Virus record (IMG/VR): IMGVR_UViG_3300032116_001177
Span: 1 to 25,892 of that record
Source: a virus
Length of the DNA stretch: 25,892 nucleotides
Direction: 5' to 3' (one strand)
Notes under the pieces: model-generated
Databases searched by the model: none
What the model saw: only the letters and a program-made list of their open reading frames with translations
What the model was told of the DNA's origin: nothing
In this document: one piece after another, positions 7,243 through 15,825 of the stretch
Position numbering within the stretch: position 1 is the stretch's first letter
Layout: each line of letters opens with the position of its first letter
Position numbers and translations under genes: made by a program

Positions 7243-9273
7243 ATGCCTAAGTTGAAATCTCATAAAACAGTTGAGCAAATTGCAAAAAAACATCGTCTTG
7301 ATGTTTCCTTTATACAAAATCAACTTGATATGGGAGAACCTATTGAGCATGAGCACACTAAAGATCATAAATTAGCACGAGATATTGCTCTTCAGCATCT
7401 TGATGAGATTCCAGATTATTATACTCGTTTGAAAAAAATGGAAGCATCCGCTAAAAAGAATCATAAAAAATTTAAGGATGTAAAAGAAGAAACTAAATCG
7501 GGAGATGAAAGTCTCCGTGATTGGTTTAAAAAATCTAGTGGAACAGATCCAAAAACAGGAAGAAAGGTGAAAGGATGGGTTCAACTAGGAGGTCCATTTG
7601 CTGGTGCTCCTTGTGCTCGCCAGCCAGGTCAAACTTCTACACCAAAATGTGGAAGTTCTAAAATGGCAGCAAATCTTTCTCCAGAAGAGGAAGAAAAAGC
7701 ATTTAGAAGAAAGAATAGAAACGATCCAAATCAACCAGAAAAAAAGAACGCATCAAAACCAACTAACGTAAGAACTGAAGAAATGGATTTACAAGAAAAA
7801 AAGAAGTCTGGAAAAAAAGATGCGTGCTATAATAAAGTAAAGTCTAGATATGATGTTTGGCCGAGTGCATATGCGTCCGGAGCACTTGTAAAATGCCGTA
7901 AAGTTGGTGCTGCAAACTGGGGAACTAAATCTGAGGAAACTATGCACGAAGAAGAAAGATACTGTCCTTTATGTGATAAAAGAGAAACAAGATCTGAATG
8001 TTCTTACGGAGAAAAAGTTTGGGATAAAATCTCAATTAAAGATGAAGAATATTCAATGGCAAGGTCAGAACTCAAAACCATTGAAGATGCGGTAAAAAGA
8101 CTTAAAGCAAAAGTTGGTAAAGGTGAAGGAGATCTAGAAGCATGGGTTCAATCAAAAATCACTAAAGCAGCAGATTATATTGATACTGCAGCGGACTACA
8201 TTGTAAGCGGAGAAATGACAACCGAAAATGTTGAGCGTGGTCCCATTTTGCCGATGAAAGAAAAAGGTAAAAGAGTTTTTGCTAAAGGTCAGCAACCAAG
8301 ACCAACAGGAGCAAAACTTCCAAAAATCAATAAAGAAGAAACTTTAGTCGATAAAATTCTAGGCGAACTTCAAGAAGAAGATCCTTGTCGGAAAGGATAT
8401 AAGGAAGAAGTTGTTCATGAACGTGCGGATTTTTGGCATCCAGACCCAAATCAAGATCGCAAACTAGGTGGACCTGGAGCAAATCAACGGGCCCGTGAAG
8501 ATAGTGTTGCATCTAAATCTACTTCTACTTCAAAATCTGATAATAAATTAAGACCAGGCGAGTCTTATATGCAATTTGCTAAGCGCAAAGCAGCGGAAAG
8601 AATGAAGGAAGATGTAACAATCGAGGATGCCGATGGAAATACTTTTGCCGAAGTAATTGACATAATAAAACCAGGACCAATTAAAGGATTTAAATCGCAA
8701 GTAAGTGAAGCAACAAGACTTCAAGCACAAACAGGGAATATAATTGGAGTCACTTTAAATTGGAGAGGAAAATATTATTCTCTTAAAATGTTTTTCCCTC
8801 AGGTGAAACTCCCAACACGTAAAGAAATTAATAATGAAATTCAAAAGGTTTATCCCGGATCAATAGTTGTTTATCATTCTGTCTCTGAAATTCAACCAGG
8901 ACATCCTTTAATCCAGGCATTTGGACCTCAAGGCGGAAGTGCAGCAAAACCTGGTCCTAGTAGAAATTATGTAAAACCAATGGGAATGATGGGAGAAGAA
9001 GTTGAGGTTGATGAAGACTGGCAAAAAGTAAATCGTCAAGATAGAACTGATGGTTTGAGTTCCGCTGCAGTAAAGGCATATCGAAGAGAAAATCCAGGTT
9101 CAAAACTTCAAACTGCAGTAACTGAAAAAAATCCTACAGGTAAGAGATCGGATCGTCGTAAATCATTTTGCCGTCGTATGTCCGGAATGAAGTCTAAACT
9201 TACTTCAACAAAAACAGCAAGAGATCCAGATAGTAGAATTAATAAAGCACTTAGACGTTGGAATTGTAATTAA
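7243..9273 (+). CDS. Mosaic hypothetical protein between gp16 and gp17
   Basis: This 676-residue charged protein is a chain of short modules. Residues 1-70 form a helical domain (HKLARDIALQHLDEIPDYYTRLKKME, split around 40-66) of a DUF5661-like type. Residues 87-145 contain DESLRDWFKKS, GWVQLGG and CARQPGQ with TPKCGSSKMA. Residues 190-228 contain KKDACYNKVKSRY, VWPSAYASGALVKC and NWG. Residues 241-256 hold CPLCDKRETRSECSYG, possibly metal-binding. Residues 268-324 are helical (GEGDLEAWVQSKITKAADYI). Residues 379-421 contain ADFWHPDP and KLGGPGANQRARED. Residues 499-561 are paralogous to a domain in the gene at 15990. Residues 600-676 end with RRKSFCRRMSGMK, DPDSRINKALRRWNC. Such modules occur singly in many aquatic phage and giant-virus proteins, as I recall. 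The function is unknown; position suggests packaging or an internal head role. Confidence 0.8.
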   Translation: MPKLKSHKTVEQIAKKHRLDVSFIQNQLDMGEPIEHEHTKDHKLARDIALQHLDEIPDYYTRLKKMEASAKKNHKKFKDVKEETKSGDESLRDWFKKSSGTDPKTGRKVKGWVQLGGPFAGAPCARQPGQTSTPKCGSSKMAANLSPEEEEKAFRRKNRNDPNQPEKKNASKPTNVRTEEMDLQEKKKSGKKDACYNKVKSRYDVWPSAYASGALVKCRKVGAANWGTKSEETMHEEERYCPLCDKRETRSECSYGEKVWDKISIKDEEYSMARSELKTIEDAVKRLKAKVGKGEGDLEAWVQSKITKAADYIDTAADYIVSGEMTTENVERGPILPMKEKGKRVFAKGQQPRPTGAKLPKINKEETLVDKILGELQEEDPCRKGYKEEVVHERADFWHPDPNQDRKLGGPGANQRAREDSVASKSTSTSKSDNKLRPGESYMQFAKRKAAERMKEDVTIEDADGNTFAEVIDIIKPGPIKGFKSQVSEATRLQAQTGNIIGVTLNWRGKYYSLKMFFPQVKLPTRKEINNEIQKVYPGSIVVYHSVSEIQPGHPLIQAFGPQGGSAAKPGPSRNYVKPMGMMGEEVEVDEDWQKVNRQDRTDGLSSAAVKAYRRENPGSKLQTAVTEKNPTGKRSDRRKSFCRRMSGMKSKLTSTKTARDPDSRINKALRRWNCN

Positions 9274-9289
9274 TTTTTAGGAGTTCGTT

Positions 9290-10939
9290 ATGACAAATAA
9301 TGATGTTTATCTTGGCAATCCGTTATTAAAAAAAGCGAATACCACTCACGAATTTACTGAAGAGCAAATTCTTGAAATTTCTAAATGCATGAGTGATCCT
9401 GTTTATTTTGCAAAAAATTATGTAAAAATTGTAACTCTTGATCATGGATTGCAACCATTTAAAATGTATCCATTTCAAGAAAAACTTGTAAATAAATTTC
9501 ATGCGAACAGATTTAATATCTGTAAGATGCCTCGTCAGACGGGAAAATCAACTACAGTAGTATCTTTTCTCTTACACTATGCAGTATTCAATGATAATGT
9601 AAATATAGGCATACTAGCAAACAAAGCAGCGACCGCTAGAGAACTGTTAGATAGATTGCAGACAGCATATGAAAATTTACCAAAGTGGATGCAACAAGGA
9701 ATTATCTCTTGGAACAAGGGTTCTTTGGAACTTGAAAATGGAAGTAAAATCTTGGCTGCTTCTACTTCTGCTTCTGCAGTTCGTGGTATGTCATTCAACA
9801 TTTTATTTTTGGATGAATTTGCGTTCGTCCCAAATCATATTGCAGATTCATTCTTTGCTTCGGTTTATCCTACGATTACTTCAGGTAAAAATACAAAAGT
9901 AATTATAGTATCAACTCCACATGGTATGAATCATTTCTACCGAATGTGGCATGATGCAGAAAAAGGTAAGAATGAGTATGTATTCACAGACGTTCATTGG
10001 AGTGAAGTTCCTGGAAGAGATGAGGAATGGAAAAAGCAAACCATATCAAACACTTCGGAACAACAATTTAAAGTTGAGTTTGAATGTGAATTTTTAGGAT
10101 CTGTTGATACTTTAATTGCTCCATCAAAACTAAGATCACTTGTTTATGATCATCCCAAGACACGCAGTGCGGGATTGGATGTTTATGTGGATCCTGAAGA
10201 TAACCATGATTATCTTATTACAGTAGATGTTGCAAGAGGAGTAGGAAATGATTACTCAGCATTTACTGTTGTTGATATAACAGAATTTCCCCACAAAGTA
10301 GTTGCAAAGTATAGAAATAATGAAATAAAACCTATGCTTTTTCCAAGTATTATTGATGAAGTTGGAAAAAGTTATAATGATGCTTATGTGTTATGTGAAG
10401 TTAATGATGTCGGGGATCAAGTGGCAAGCATTCTTCAATATGATTTAGAATATAAAAATTTACTAATGTGCTCAATGAGGGGAAGAGCAGGTCAAATTGT
10501 AGGTCAAGGATTTTCTGGAAAGAAAACTCAACTTGGGGTCAAGATGTCAAAGACGGTAAAAAAAGTCGGATGTCTTAATCTCAAAACAATGATTGAAGAG
10601 AATAAGTTATTTTTAAATGATTATGAGATTATTGCAGAACTCACCACATTTATCCAAAAACACAATTCCTTTGAAGCAGAAGAGGGTTGTAATGATGACC
10701 TTGCAATGTGCTTAGTAATCTATGCTTGGTTAGTGGCTCAAGATTATTTCAAAGAACTTACAGATCAAGACGTAAGAAAGCGTTTATATGAAGAGCAAAA
10801 AAATCAAATAGAACAAGATATGTCGCCATTTGGATTTATATCTGACGGATTAGATAGTAGTAGTTTTGTAGATAATGATGGAGATAGATGGTTTGTTGAC
10901 GAATATGGAGATAGGTCATATATGTGGGAATATATGTAA
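9290..10939 (+). CDS. 17: Large terminase subunit gp17 (packaging ATPase-nuclease)
   Basis: The 549-residue protein (T4 gp17 is 610) is the motor that translocates DNA into the prohead through gp20 and cuts the concatemer. The ATPase domain shows Walker A PRQTGKST (81-88), Walker B ILFLDEF (171-177, catalytic E176) and the coupling motif VSTPHG (207-212). The nuclease domain has the expected acidic residues: D313 in LITVDVARG, E370 in LCEVND and D469/D470 in CNDDLAM. The tail EYGDRSYMWEYM is typical of the marine T4-like group. The start has a good ribosome site (TAGGAG, 9278-9283) before the ATG. The stop overlaps the next start as TAATG. All key residues are present, so it should be active. 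Confidence 0.97.
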   Translation: MTNNDVYLGNPLLKKANTTHEFTEEQILEISKCMSDPVYFAKNYVKIVTLDHGLQPFKMYPFQEKLVNKFHANRFNICKMPRQTGKSTTVVSFLLHYAVFNDNVNIGILANKAATARELLDRLQTAYENLPKWMQQGIISWNKGSLELENGSKILAASTSASAVRGMSFNILFLDEFAFVPNHIADSFFASVYPTITSGKNTKVIIVSTPHGMNHFYRMWHDAEKGKNEYVFTDVHWSEVPGRDEEWKKQTISNTSEQQFKVEFECEFLGSVDTLIAPSKLRSLVYDHPKTRSAGLDVYVDPEDNHDYLITVDVARGVGNDYSAFTVVDITEFPHKVVAKYRNNEIKPMLFPSIIDEVGKSYNDAYVLCEVNDVGDQVASILQYDLEYKNLLMCSMRGRAGQIVGQGFSGKKTQLGVKMSKTVKKVGCLNLKTMIEENKLFLNDYEIIAELTTFIQKHNSFEAEEGCNDDLAMCLVIYAWLVAQDYFKELTDQDVRKRLYEEQKNQIEQDMSPFGFISDGLDSSSFVDNDGDRWFVDEYGDRSYMWEYM

Positions 10940-11169
10940 TGGACATAAACACTCAGATAAAATTCGGTCATTTACTTCTCACGGATAGAAAATGTAGAGT
11001 GTGTGGGGAAATAAAAAATTTGATAGATGGATTTTATAGAACAAGAAAAGATAGAGGTCCAGTAGCATCATCATATTCATATGAATGCAAAAATTGCACA
11101 ATAAAAAGAATAGTTGCGAATAAAATAACATCAAACGTTATAGGTAAGTGGGAATATCCAGATTGGTAA
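10939..11169 (+). CDS. Small CxxC...CxxC protein after gp17
   Basis: I place the start at the ATG at 10939, which overlaps the gp17 stop as TAATG and gives 76 residues; a GTG at 10924 would add five residues inside gp17 but has no support. Two Cys pairs, CRVCGE near residue 19 and CKNC near residue 52, with FYRTRKDRG between them, suggest a zinc-binding ribbon or a treble-clef fragment of the HNH type. The catalytic histidines of a full HNH nuclease are not visible. Its coupling to gp17 suggests co-expression with packaging, for example a terminase accessory protein or a DNA-binding factor. The function is inferred only. Confidence 0.72.
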   Translation: MDINTQIKFGHLLLTDRKCRVCGEIKNLIDGFYRTRKDRGPVASSYSYECKNCTIKRIVANKITSNVIGKWEYPDW

Positions 11170-11208
11170 ATATTCACGTCAAGTTTCCCCTGCGTAAAGT
11201 ATTTTTTT

Positions 11209-11216
11209 AATAAATA
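11209..11216 (+). promoter_or_regulatory. Late promoter octamer before gp18
   Basis: AATAAATA lies 35 bases before the gp18 ATG in the 82-base gap between the CxxC gene and gp18, within a T-rich context. This is the expected place for a late promoter of a highly expressed tail gene. Confidence 0.5.
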
Positions 11217-11251
11217 TTTTTTAGATAAACTGAGATTTTACGGAGAAAAAA

Positions 11252-13471
11252 ATGGCGACTCCTCAATTATCTCCAGGCGTACTCGTCAGAGAGGTTGACT
11301 TAACTGTAGGAAGAGCTGATAATGTTTTAGATAATATTGGAGCAATTGCAGGTCCCTTTCCAATCGGTCCTGTTAATTATCCAATTGATATTACAACTGA
11401 GCAAGATTTAATCAATACTTTCGGAAAACCAATTTCGACTGATGCGCAATATGAGTATTGGATGAGTGCATCTTCTTATCTCTCTTATGGTGGTGTTCTT
11501 AAAGTTGTTAGAACTGGTGGAGCAACCCTCAACAACGCAAATGCCGGTGTTGGTGCTGCATCAACAACATCTTTAGATATTGACAATTACGATGATTATA
11601 TTAATAATCATTCGGAAGGAAACAACTTTACATTTGCTGCGAAGAATCCAGGTTCTTGGGCAAATGATCTTAAAGTCTGTGTTATTGATGATCTAGCAGA
11701 TCAAACTATTGGTATTGCAACAACCAATGTTGGTGCTCTTGGAGCGCAAATTGGTTTTGGTGTTACTGCTGCACTCAATAATGTTGTTCTTCCTGGCGCA
11801 GGAACAACTTCACCTTTTAATGGTTATTTAAAAGGTATTATTACTGGTGTTACAACAGATGCAACTAATAGTGCAAGTAGCATTAACGTAAAAATTGTAT
11901 CAAGAGTTTCTTCTACAGGAACTGAGACGCAAATTAGTTATGCAGAAGGTTCGGAATTTGCTTCATATGTAGCATCTTCAACTCTTACCTTTGTAAATAA
12001 TTCCGGTATTAATACAGGAACTACAGCTAGCGCAACATCAGTATCCGATTGGTACAATAACCAAACTTTAGGTTTAACAAATACTACAATTTATTGGAAG
12101 TCTATTGCACCAAAACCAGTTTCAAACCAATATGTTCTTGAGAGAAACGGTAAGAATGATGCAATTCACGTTGTAGTTGTTGATGATCTCGGATCTATTA
12201 CTGGCAATCAAGGAACTCTTCTTGAGAAGCACGTTGGTCTATCCAAAGCACTAGATTCAGTTTCAGCGGTCAATTCCCCACAAAAGATTTGGTATGAGCA
12301 ATATCTTGCAGATTTCTCATCTCAAGTTTATGCTGGTGGAAATCCTTCAAGTGCAGCGGATTCTTACTGGGGAACAGCACCAAGAGCAACTGGATTTACA
12401 ACGTATTCTGGTGTTGCTTCTGCTTCATTCACCCCAGTTTCTACTGCAAATGGTCTTTGGGGATCATCTGCACAAGATATAACATTTAGTGCAATTGGAA
12501 ACAAAACATATACCTTAACCGGTGGTGTTGATTATTCCTCTGCTGGCGGGATGAAACCAACTCTTGCAGATTTGATCACATCTTACGATAAGTTCTCCAA
12601 CAAAGATGAAGTTCAAGTTGATTATCTGATTATGGGTCCTGGATTGGATTCTGTATCACAGTCTCAAGCAAAAGCAGGTTATTTAATCTCACTTGCAGAG
12701 CAAAGAAAAGACTGTATTGCTGTGATTGGACCACATAGATCTGATTTAGTTGGACAAACTAATACAACAACTCAGACAACAAATCTTATTAAGTTCTTTA
12801 GTGGAGTCAATAGTTCTTTACCATCTTCATCTTATGCGGTATTTGATAGTGGATATAAGTACACTTATGATAGATTTAATAATAAGTTCGTATATATTCC
12901 TTGTAACGCTGATGTTGCAGGTCTAATGTGTCGCACTAACATTGTTGCATATCCTTGGTTCTCTCCTGCTGGACAGCAAAGAGGAATTATTAACAATGCT
13001 ATCAAACTTGCTTATAATCCAAGTAAGGCACAAAGAGATCAACTCTATCCACAAAGAATTAATGCTATCGTAACTCAACCTGGAATTGGAACTCTTCTCT
13101 TTGGTGATAAGACTGCTCTTGGATATGCTTCGGCATTCGATAGAATCAATGTTCGTCGCTTGTTCCTCACTATTGAGCAAGCACTTCAAAGAGCTGCTCA
13201 AGCACAACTGTTTGAACTGAACGACGAACTAACCAGAGCAAACTTTAAGAATATTGTTGAACCTTATCTCCGTGATGTTCAAGCAAAGAGAGGTTTGTAT
13301 GGATTCTTCGTTGTTTGTGATACCACAAATAATACACCAGATGTTATTGATAACAATGAATTTAGAGCGGATATTTTCTTAAAACCAGCAAAATCTATTA
13401 ATTATGTAACTCTTACTTTTGTTGCAACTCGTACTGGAGTAAGTTTTGAAGAGGTTGCAGGTACTGTTTGA
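11252..13471 (+). CDS. 18: Contractile tail sheath protein gp18
   Basis: The 739-residue protein (T4 gp18 is 659) begins QLSPGVLVREVDLT, the typical start of T4-like sheath subunits. It ends with the conserved sheath C-terminal domain: FDRINVRRLFLTIEQALQRA, then FKNIVEPYLRDVQAKRGLYG, FVVCDTTNNTPDVIDNNEF and DIFLKPAKSINYVTLTFVAT. gp18 forms the contracting outer tube around gp19. The central 150-430 region is Gly/Ser/Thr-rich and variable, probably the surface-exposed protrusion domain. CGGAG lies seven bases before the ATG. gp19 follows after 38 bases. The codons appear somewhat richer in C than in the neighbouring neck genes, as expected for an abundant product. Confidence 0.96.
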   Translation: MATPQLSPGVLVREVDLTVGRADNVLDNIGAIAGPFPIGPVNYPIDITTEQDLINTFGKPISTDAQYEYWMSASSYLSYGGVLKVVRTGGATLNNANAGVGAASTTSLDIDNYDDYINNHSEGNNFTFAAKNPGSWANDLKVCVIDDLADQTIGIATTNVGALGAQIGFGVTAALNNVVLPGAGTTSPFNGYLKGIITGVTTDATNSASSINVKIVSRVSSTGTETQISYAEGSEFASYVASSTLTFVNNSGINTGTTASATSVSDWYNNQTLGLTNTTIYWKSIAPKPVSNQYVLERNGKNDAIHVVVVDDLGSITGNQGTLLEKHVGLSKALDSVSAVNSPQKIWYEQYLADFSSQVYAGGNPSSAADSYWGTAPRATGFTTYSGVASASFTPVSTANGLWGSSAQDITFSAIGNKTYTLTGGVDYSSAGGMKPTLADLITSYDKFSNKDEVQVDYLIMGPGLDSVSQSQAKAGYLISLAEQRKDCIAVIGPHRSDLVGQTNTTTQTTNLIKFFSGVNSSLPSSSYAVFDSGYKYTYDRFNNKFVYIPCNADVAGLMCRTNIVAYPWFSPAGQQRGIINNAIKLAYNPSKAQRDQLYPQRINAIVTQPGIGTLLFGDKTALGYASAFDRINVRRLFLTIEQALQRAAQAQLFELNDELTRANFKNIVEPYLRDVQAKRGLYGFFVVCDTTNNTPDVIDNNEFRADIFLKPAKSINYVTLTFVATRTGVSFEEVAGTV

Positions 13472-13494
13472 TATTATTATTCAACAAATAACTC

Positions 13495-13502
13495 AAGGAG
13501 GT
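13495..13502 (+). promoter_or_regulatory. Strong ribosome binding site deciding the GTG start of gp19
   Basis: AAGGAGGT is a full Shine-Dalgarno match seven bases before GTG at 13510. It is the best ribosome site in the window, and supports the GTG start of the abundant tube protein. Confidence 0.85.
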
Positions 13503-13509
13503 AACAATC

Positions 13510-14094
13510 GTGGCAAGACTTAAAACAATCTCTGATTTCAAAAGTGCTCTAACTGGTGGCGGTGCTCGTCCAAATTTATTCGAAGTTGAATTAACAACTT
13601 TTCCAACAGGAATTAGTTGGGACGCAGATAAATTTAAGTATCTATGTAAAGCAGCTGCTTTACCCGGTTCAAATGTTGCAAGTATAGATGTTCCATTCAG
13701 AGGAAGATCATTTAAAGTTGCTGGAGATAGAACAATTGATGCTTGGACTGTAACTATTATTAATGATGAAGATTTCAAATTGAGAAGAGCCTTTGAATCT
13801 TGGACAGAACTAATTGCAAAACTTGATAATAATTTGGGTGCCACAAACCCTAGTGCTTATATGAGCAATGCAACTGTTTATCAACTTGGAAGAGGTTCTA
13901 CCCTAAATAGCACTACCAATTCAGGTTCAGATAGTTCTATTTTAGCAGCATATCAATTTATTGATATTTTCCCAACCAGCGTATCTCCAATTGATTTATC
14001 TTATGATAGTGGAGATACTATTGAAGAATTTACTGTAGAGTTCCAAGTTCAATCTTACGAGATTATAAGTTCAGCTACAGCATCTAAAGTCTGA
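13510..14094 (+). CDS. 19: Tail tube protein gp19
   Basis: The 194-residue product (T4 gp19 is 163) follows gp18 as in all T4-like phages. The features are those of the tube fold: PNLFEVELTTFPTGISWDAD near the N-terminus, then FKYLCKAAALPGSNVASIDV, PFRGRSFKVAGDRTIDAWTV and a C-terminal strand EEFTVEFQVQSYEI. It stacks in hexameric rings to form the inner tail tube through which DNA passes. The start is GTG at 13510, chosen because a full Shine-Dalgarno sequence lies seven bases upstream and the protein begins MARLKTISDF. A Ser/Asn/Thr-rich loop around residues 125-145 is an insertion relative to T4. Confidence 0.94.
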   Translation: MARLKTISDFKSALTGGGARPNLFEVELTTFPTGISWDADKFKYLCKAAALPGSNVASIDVPFRGRSFKVAGDRTIDAWTVTIINDEDFKLRRAFESWTELIAKLDNNLGATNPSAYMSNATVYQLGRGSTLNSTTNSGSDSSILAAYQFIDIFPTSVSPIDLSYDSGDTIEEFTVEFQVQSYEIISSATASKV

Positions 14095-14100
14095 TAAATA
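14093..14100 (+). promoter_or_regulatory. Late promoter octamer before gp20
   Basis: GATAAATA starts within the gp19 stop codon, 26 bases before the gp20 ATG, with one mismatch to TATAAATA. Transcription would start near 14106. Confidence 0.5.
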
Positions 14101-14125
14101 GACCAAAGGCATAAAAAAATAAATT

Positions 14126-15799
14126 ATGGCAAGATTGTTTGGATTTTCTATTGAAGATAATGAACCATTATCTCAAGGTGTTGTTAGTCCTGTCCCCGAA
14201 AATAATGAGGATGGGACTGACCACTACTTGAGTAGTGGTTTTTTTGGTTCTTATGTAGATATTGAAGGAGTATATAGAACAGAATTTGATTTAATTAAAA
14301 GATATCGTGAAATGGCACTTCACCCAGAGTGTGATAGTGCAATTGAAGATATTGTAAATGAAGCAATTGTATCAGATACGAATGATACTCCAATAGAAAT
14401 TGAACTTTCAAATCTAAATGCTAGTGATGGTATTAAAAAGAAAATTAGGCAAGAATTTAAATATATTCTTTCACTATTAGATTTTGATAAAAAGTCTCAC
14501 GAAATTTATAGAAATTGGTATATTGATGGAAGACTTTATTATCATAAAGTTATTGATTTAAAAAATCCACACGAAGGAATTCAAGAGTTGCGTTACATAG
14601 ACCCAATGAAAATGAGGTATGTAAGGCAGCAGAAAAAAAGCGAAAAAGATAAGTATAGAGTATCCAATATTAATAGCGATAATCCTATGGACTTTGAGTT
14701 TCCTCAGATAGAGGAATATTTTGTGTATAGTCCAAAATCAACATATCCTACAGGAAATCCTTCTTCTATGGGAGGATCTCAAGGGATTAAAATGTCTAAA
14801 GATTCAATTACTTATTGCACTTCTGGTCTTGTAGATAGAAACAAAGGATCAACTCTTTCCTATTTACATAAAGCAATTAAGTCTCTTAATCAATTGAGAA
14901 TGATTGAAGACTCATTAGTAATTTATCGTTTATCTCGTGCTCCGGAGCGTAGAATTTTCTATATCGATGTAGGTAATCTACCAAAGGTTAAGGCAGAACA
15001 GTATCTTCGTGATGTTATGATGAGATACCGTAATAAACTTGTATATGATGCAAATACAGGAGAAATTCGTGATGATAAAAAATTTATGTCTATGTTGGAA
15101 GATTTTTGGCTTCCTCGTCGTGAAGGTGGTAGGGGTACAGAAATCTCTACTCTTCCTGGGGGACAAAACCTAGGGGAAATTACTGACATAGAATACTTTA
15201 AGAAAAAACTATATCGTTCTTTAAATGTTCCACCCTCAAGAATGGATGGGGAAGGTGGATTCAATCTTGGACGTTCTTCAGAAATTCTTAGAGATGAAGT
15301 TAAATTCAGTAAATTTGTTTCTCGTTTGAGAAAGAGATTCTCATATATGTTCCACGATATGCTTAGAACTCAATTGATTCTTAAGAATATTATTACCCCA
15401 AAAGATTGGGATATTATGGAAGAGCACATTCAATATGATTTTCTATATGATAATCATTTTGCAGAACTTAAAGATGCGGAACTTCTCAATGAAAGACTGA
15501 ATATGGTTCAAGTTGCAGAACCATATGTAGGTAGATATTTTTCTCAAGATTACTTAAGAAGAAAAATCTTGCGTCAAACTGATGAAGAAATTATTGAGCA
15601 AGATAAAATTATGAAGAAAGAAATCGAAGATGGAATAATTCCAGATCCAAATCAACCAATAGATCCAAATACTGGTATGCCTTTAGACCAAACATCACAA
15701 ATGGATTTGGGACAACCCGTTATGGAACCAGAACTCAATGCTTCTTCTACCGAAATAAATGCAAAACCAGTAGAAATGCCTAAGGGTGGAGAGATATAA
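14126..15799 (+). CDS. 20: Portal vertex protein gp20
   Basis: The 557-residue protein (T4 gp20 is 524) is the dodecameric portal that starts prohead assembly, is the channel for gp17-driven packaging and joins the neck. Recognisable parts include LSSGFFGSYVDIEGVYRTEF, REMALHPECDSAIEDIVNEA, a long-helix region EDSLVIYRLSRAPERRIFYI, VGNLPKVKAEQYLRDVMMRY and LNVPPSRMDGEGGFNLGRSS. These are among the most conserved segments of marine gp20, used as diversity markers. The C-terminal tail is Pro/Asp/Glu-rich. Codons 31-40 contain a terminator-like hairpin (see separate entry). The start is the first ATG after the late octamer; the ribosome site (AAAGG) is distant. Confidence 0.97.
   Translation: MARLFGFSIEDNEPLSQGVVSPVPENNEDGTDHYLSSGFFGSYVDIEGVYRTEFDLIKRYREMALHPECDSAIEDIVNEAIVSDTNDTPIEIELSNLNASDGIKKKIRQEFKYILSLLDFDKKSHEIYRNWYIDGRLYYHKVIDLKNPHEGIQELRYIDPMKMRYVRQQKKSEKDKYRVSNINSDNPMDFEFPQIEEYFVYSPKSTYPTGNPSSMGGSQGIKMSKDSITYCTSGLVDRNKGSTLSYLHKAIKSLNQLRMIEDSLVIYRLSRAPERRIFYIDVGNLPKVKAEQYLRDVMMRYRNKLVYDANTGEIRDDKKFMSMLEDFWLPRREGGRGTEISTLPGGQNLGEITDIEYFKKKLYRSLNVPPSRMDGEGGFNLGRSSEILRDEVKFSKFVSRLRKRFSYMFHDMLRTQLILKNIITPKDWDIMEEHIQYDFLYDNHFAELKDAELLNERLNMVQVAEPYVGRYFSQDYLRRKILRQTDEEIIEQDKIMKKEIEDGIIPDPNQPIDPNTGMPLDQTSQMDLGQPVMEPELNASSTEINAKPVEMPKGGEI
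14220..14245 (+). terminator. Terminator-like hairpin inside the gp20 coding region
   Basis: ACCACTAC (14220-14227), loop TTGA, GTAGTGGT (14232-14239) form an 8-bp perfect stem, and the T run spans 14239-14245. It encodes HYLSSGFF near the gp20 N-terminus. The structure has the form of an intrinsic terminator; whether it acts in a translated gene is unknown. Confidence 0.5.
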
Positions 15800-15802
15800 A
15801 TA
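15795..15802 (+). promoter_or_regulatory. Late promoter with consensus octamer, before the gp67-position ORF
   Basis: A perfect TATAAATA overlaps the gp20 stop codon and lies 23 bases before the next ATG. This is one of three exact matches to the T4 late consensus in front of genes here. Confidence 0.65.
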
Positions 15803-15825
15803 AAGAAAATTACTTAGGTATTAAA

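Noticed and set aside
10924-10938. GTG start for the CxxC protein
   Set aside because: It lies inside gp17 without a ribosome site; the ATG at 10939 in a TAATG overlap matches the style of the other junctions.
13413-13844. 143-residue ORF on the minus strand across gp18/gp19
   Set aside because: It is antisense to two firm structural genes, shows no family pattern, and no minus-strand promoter or ribosome site supports it.
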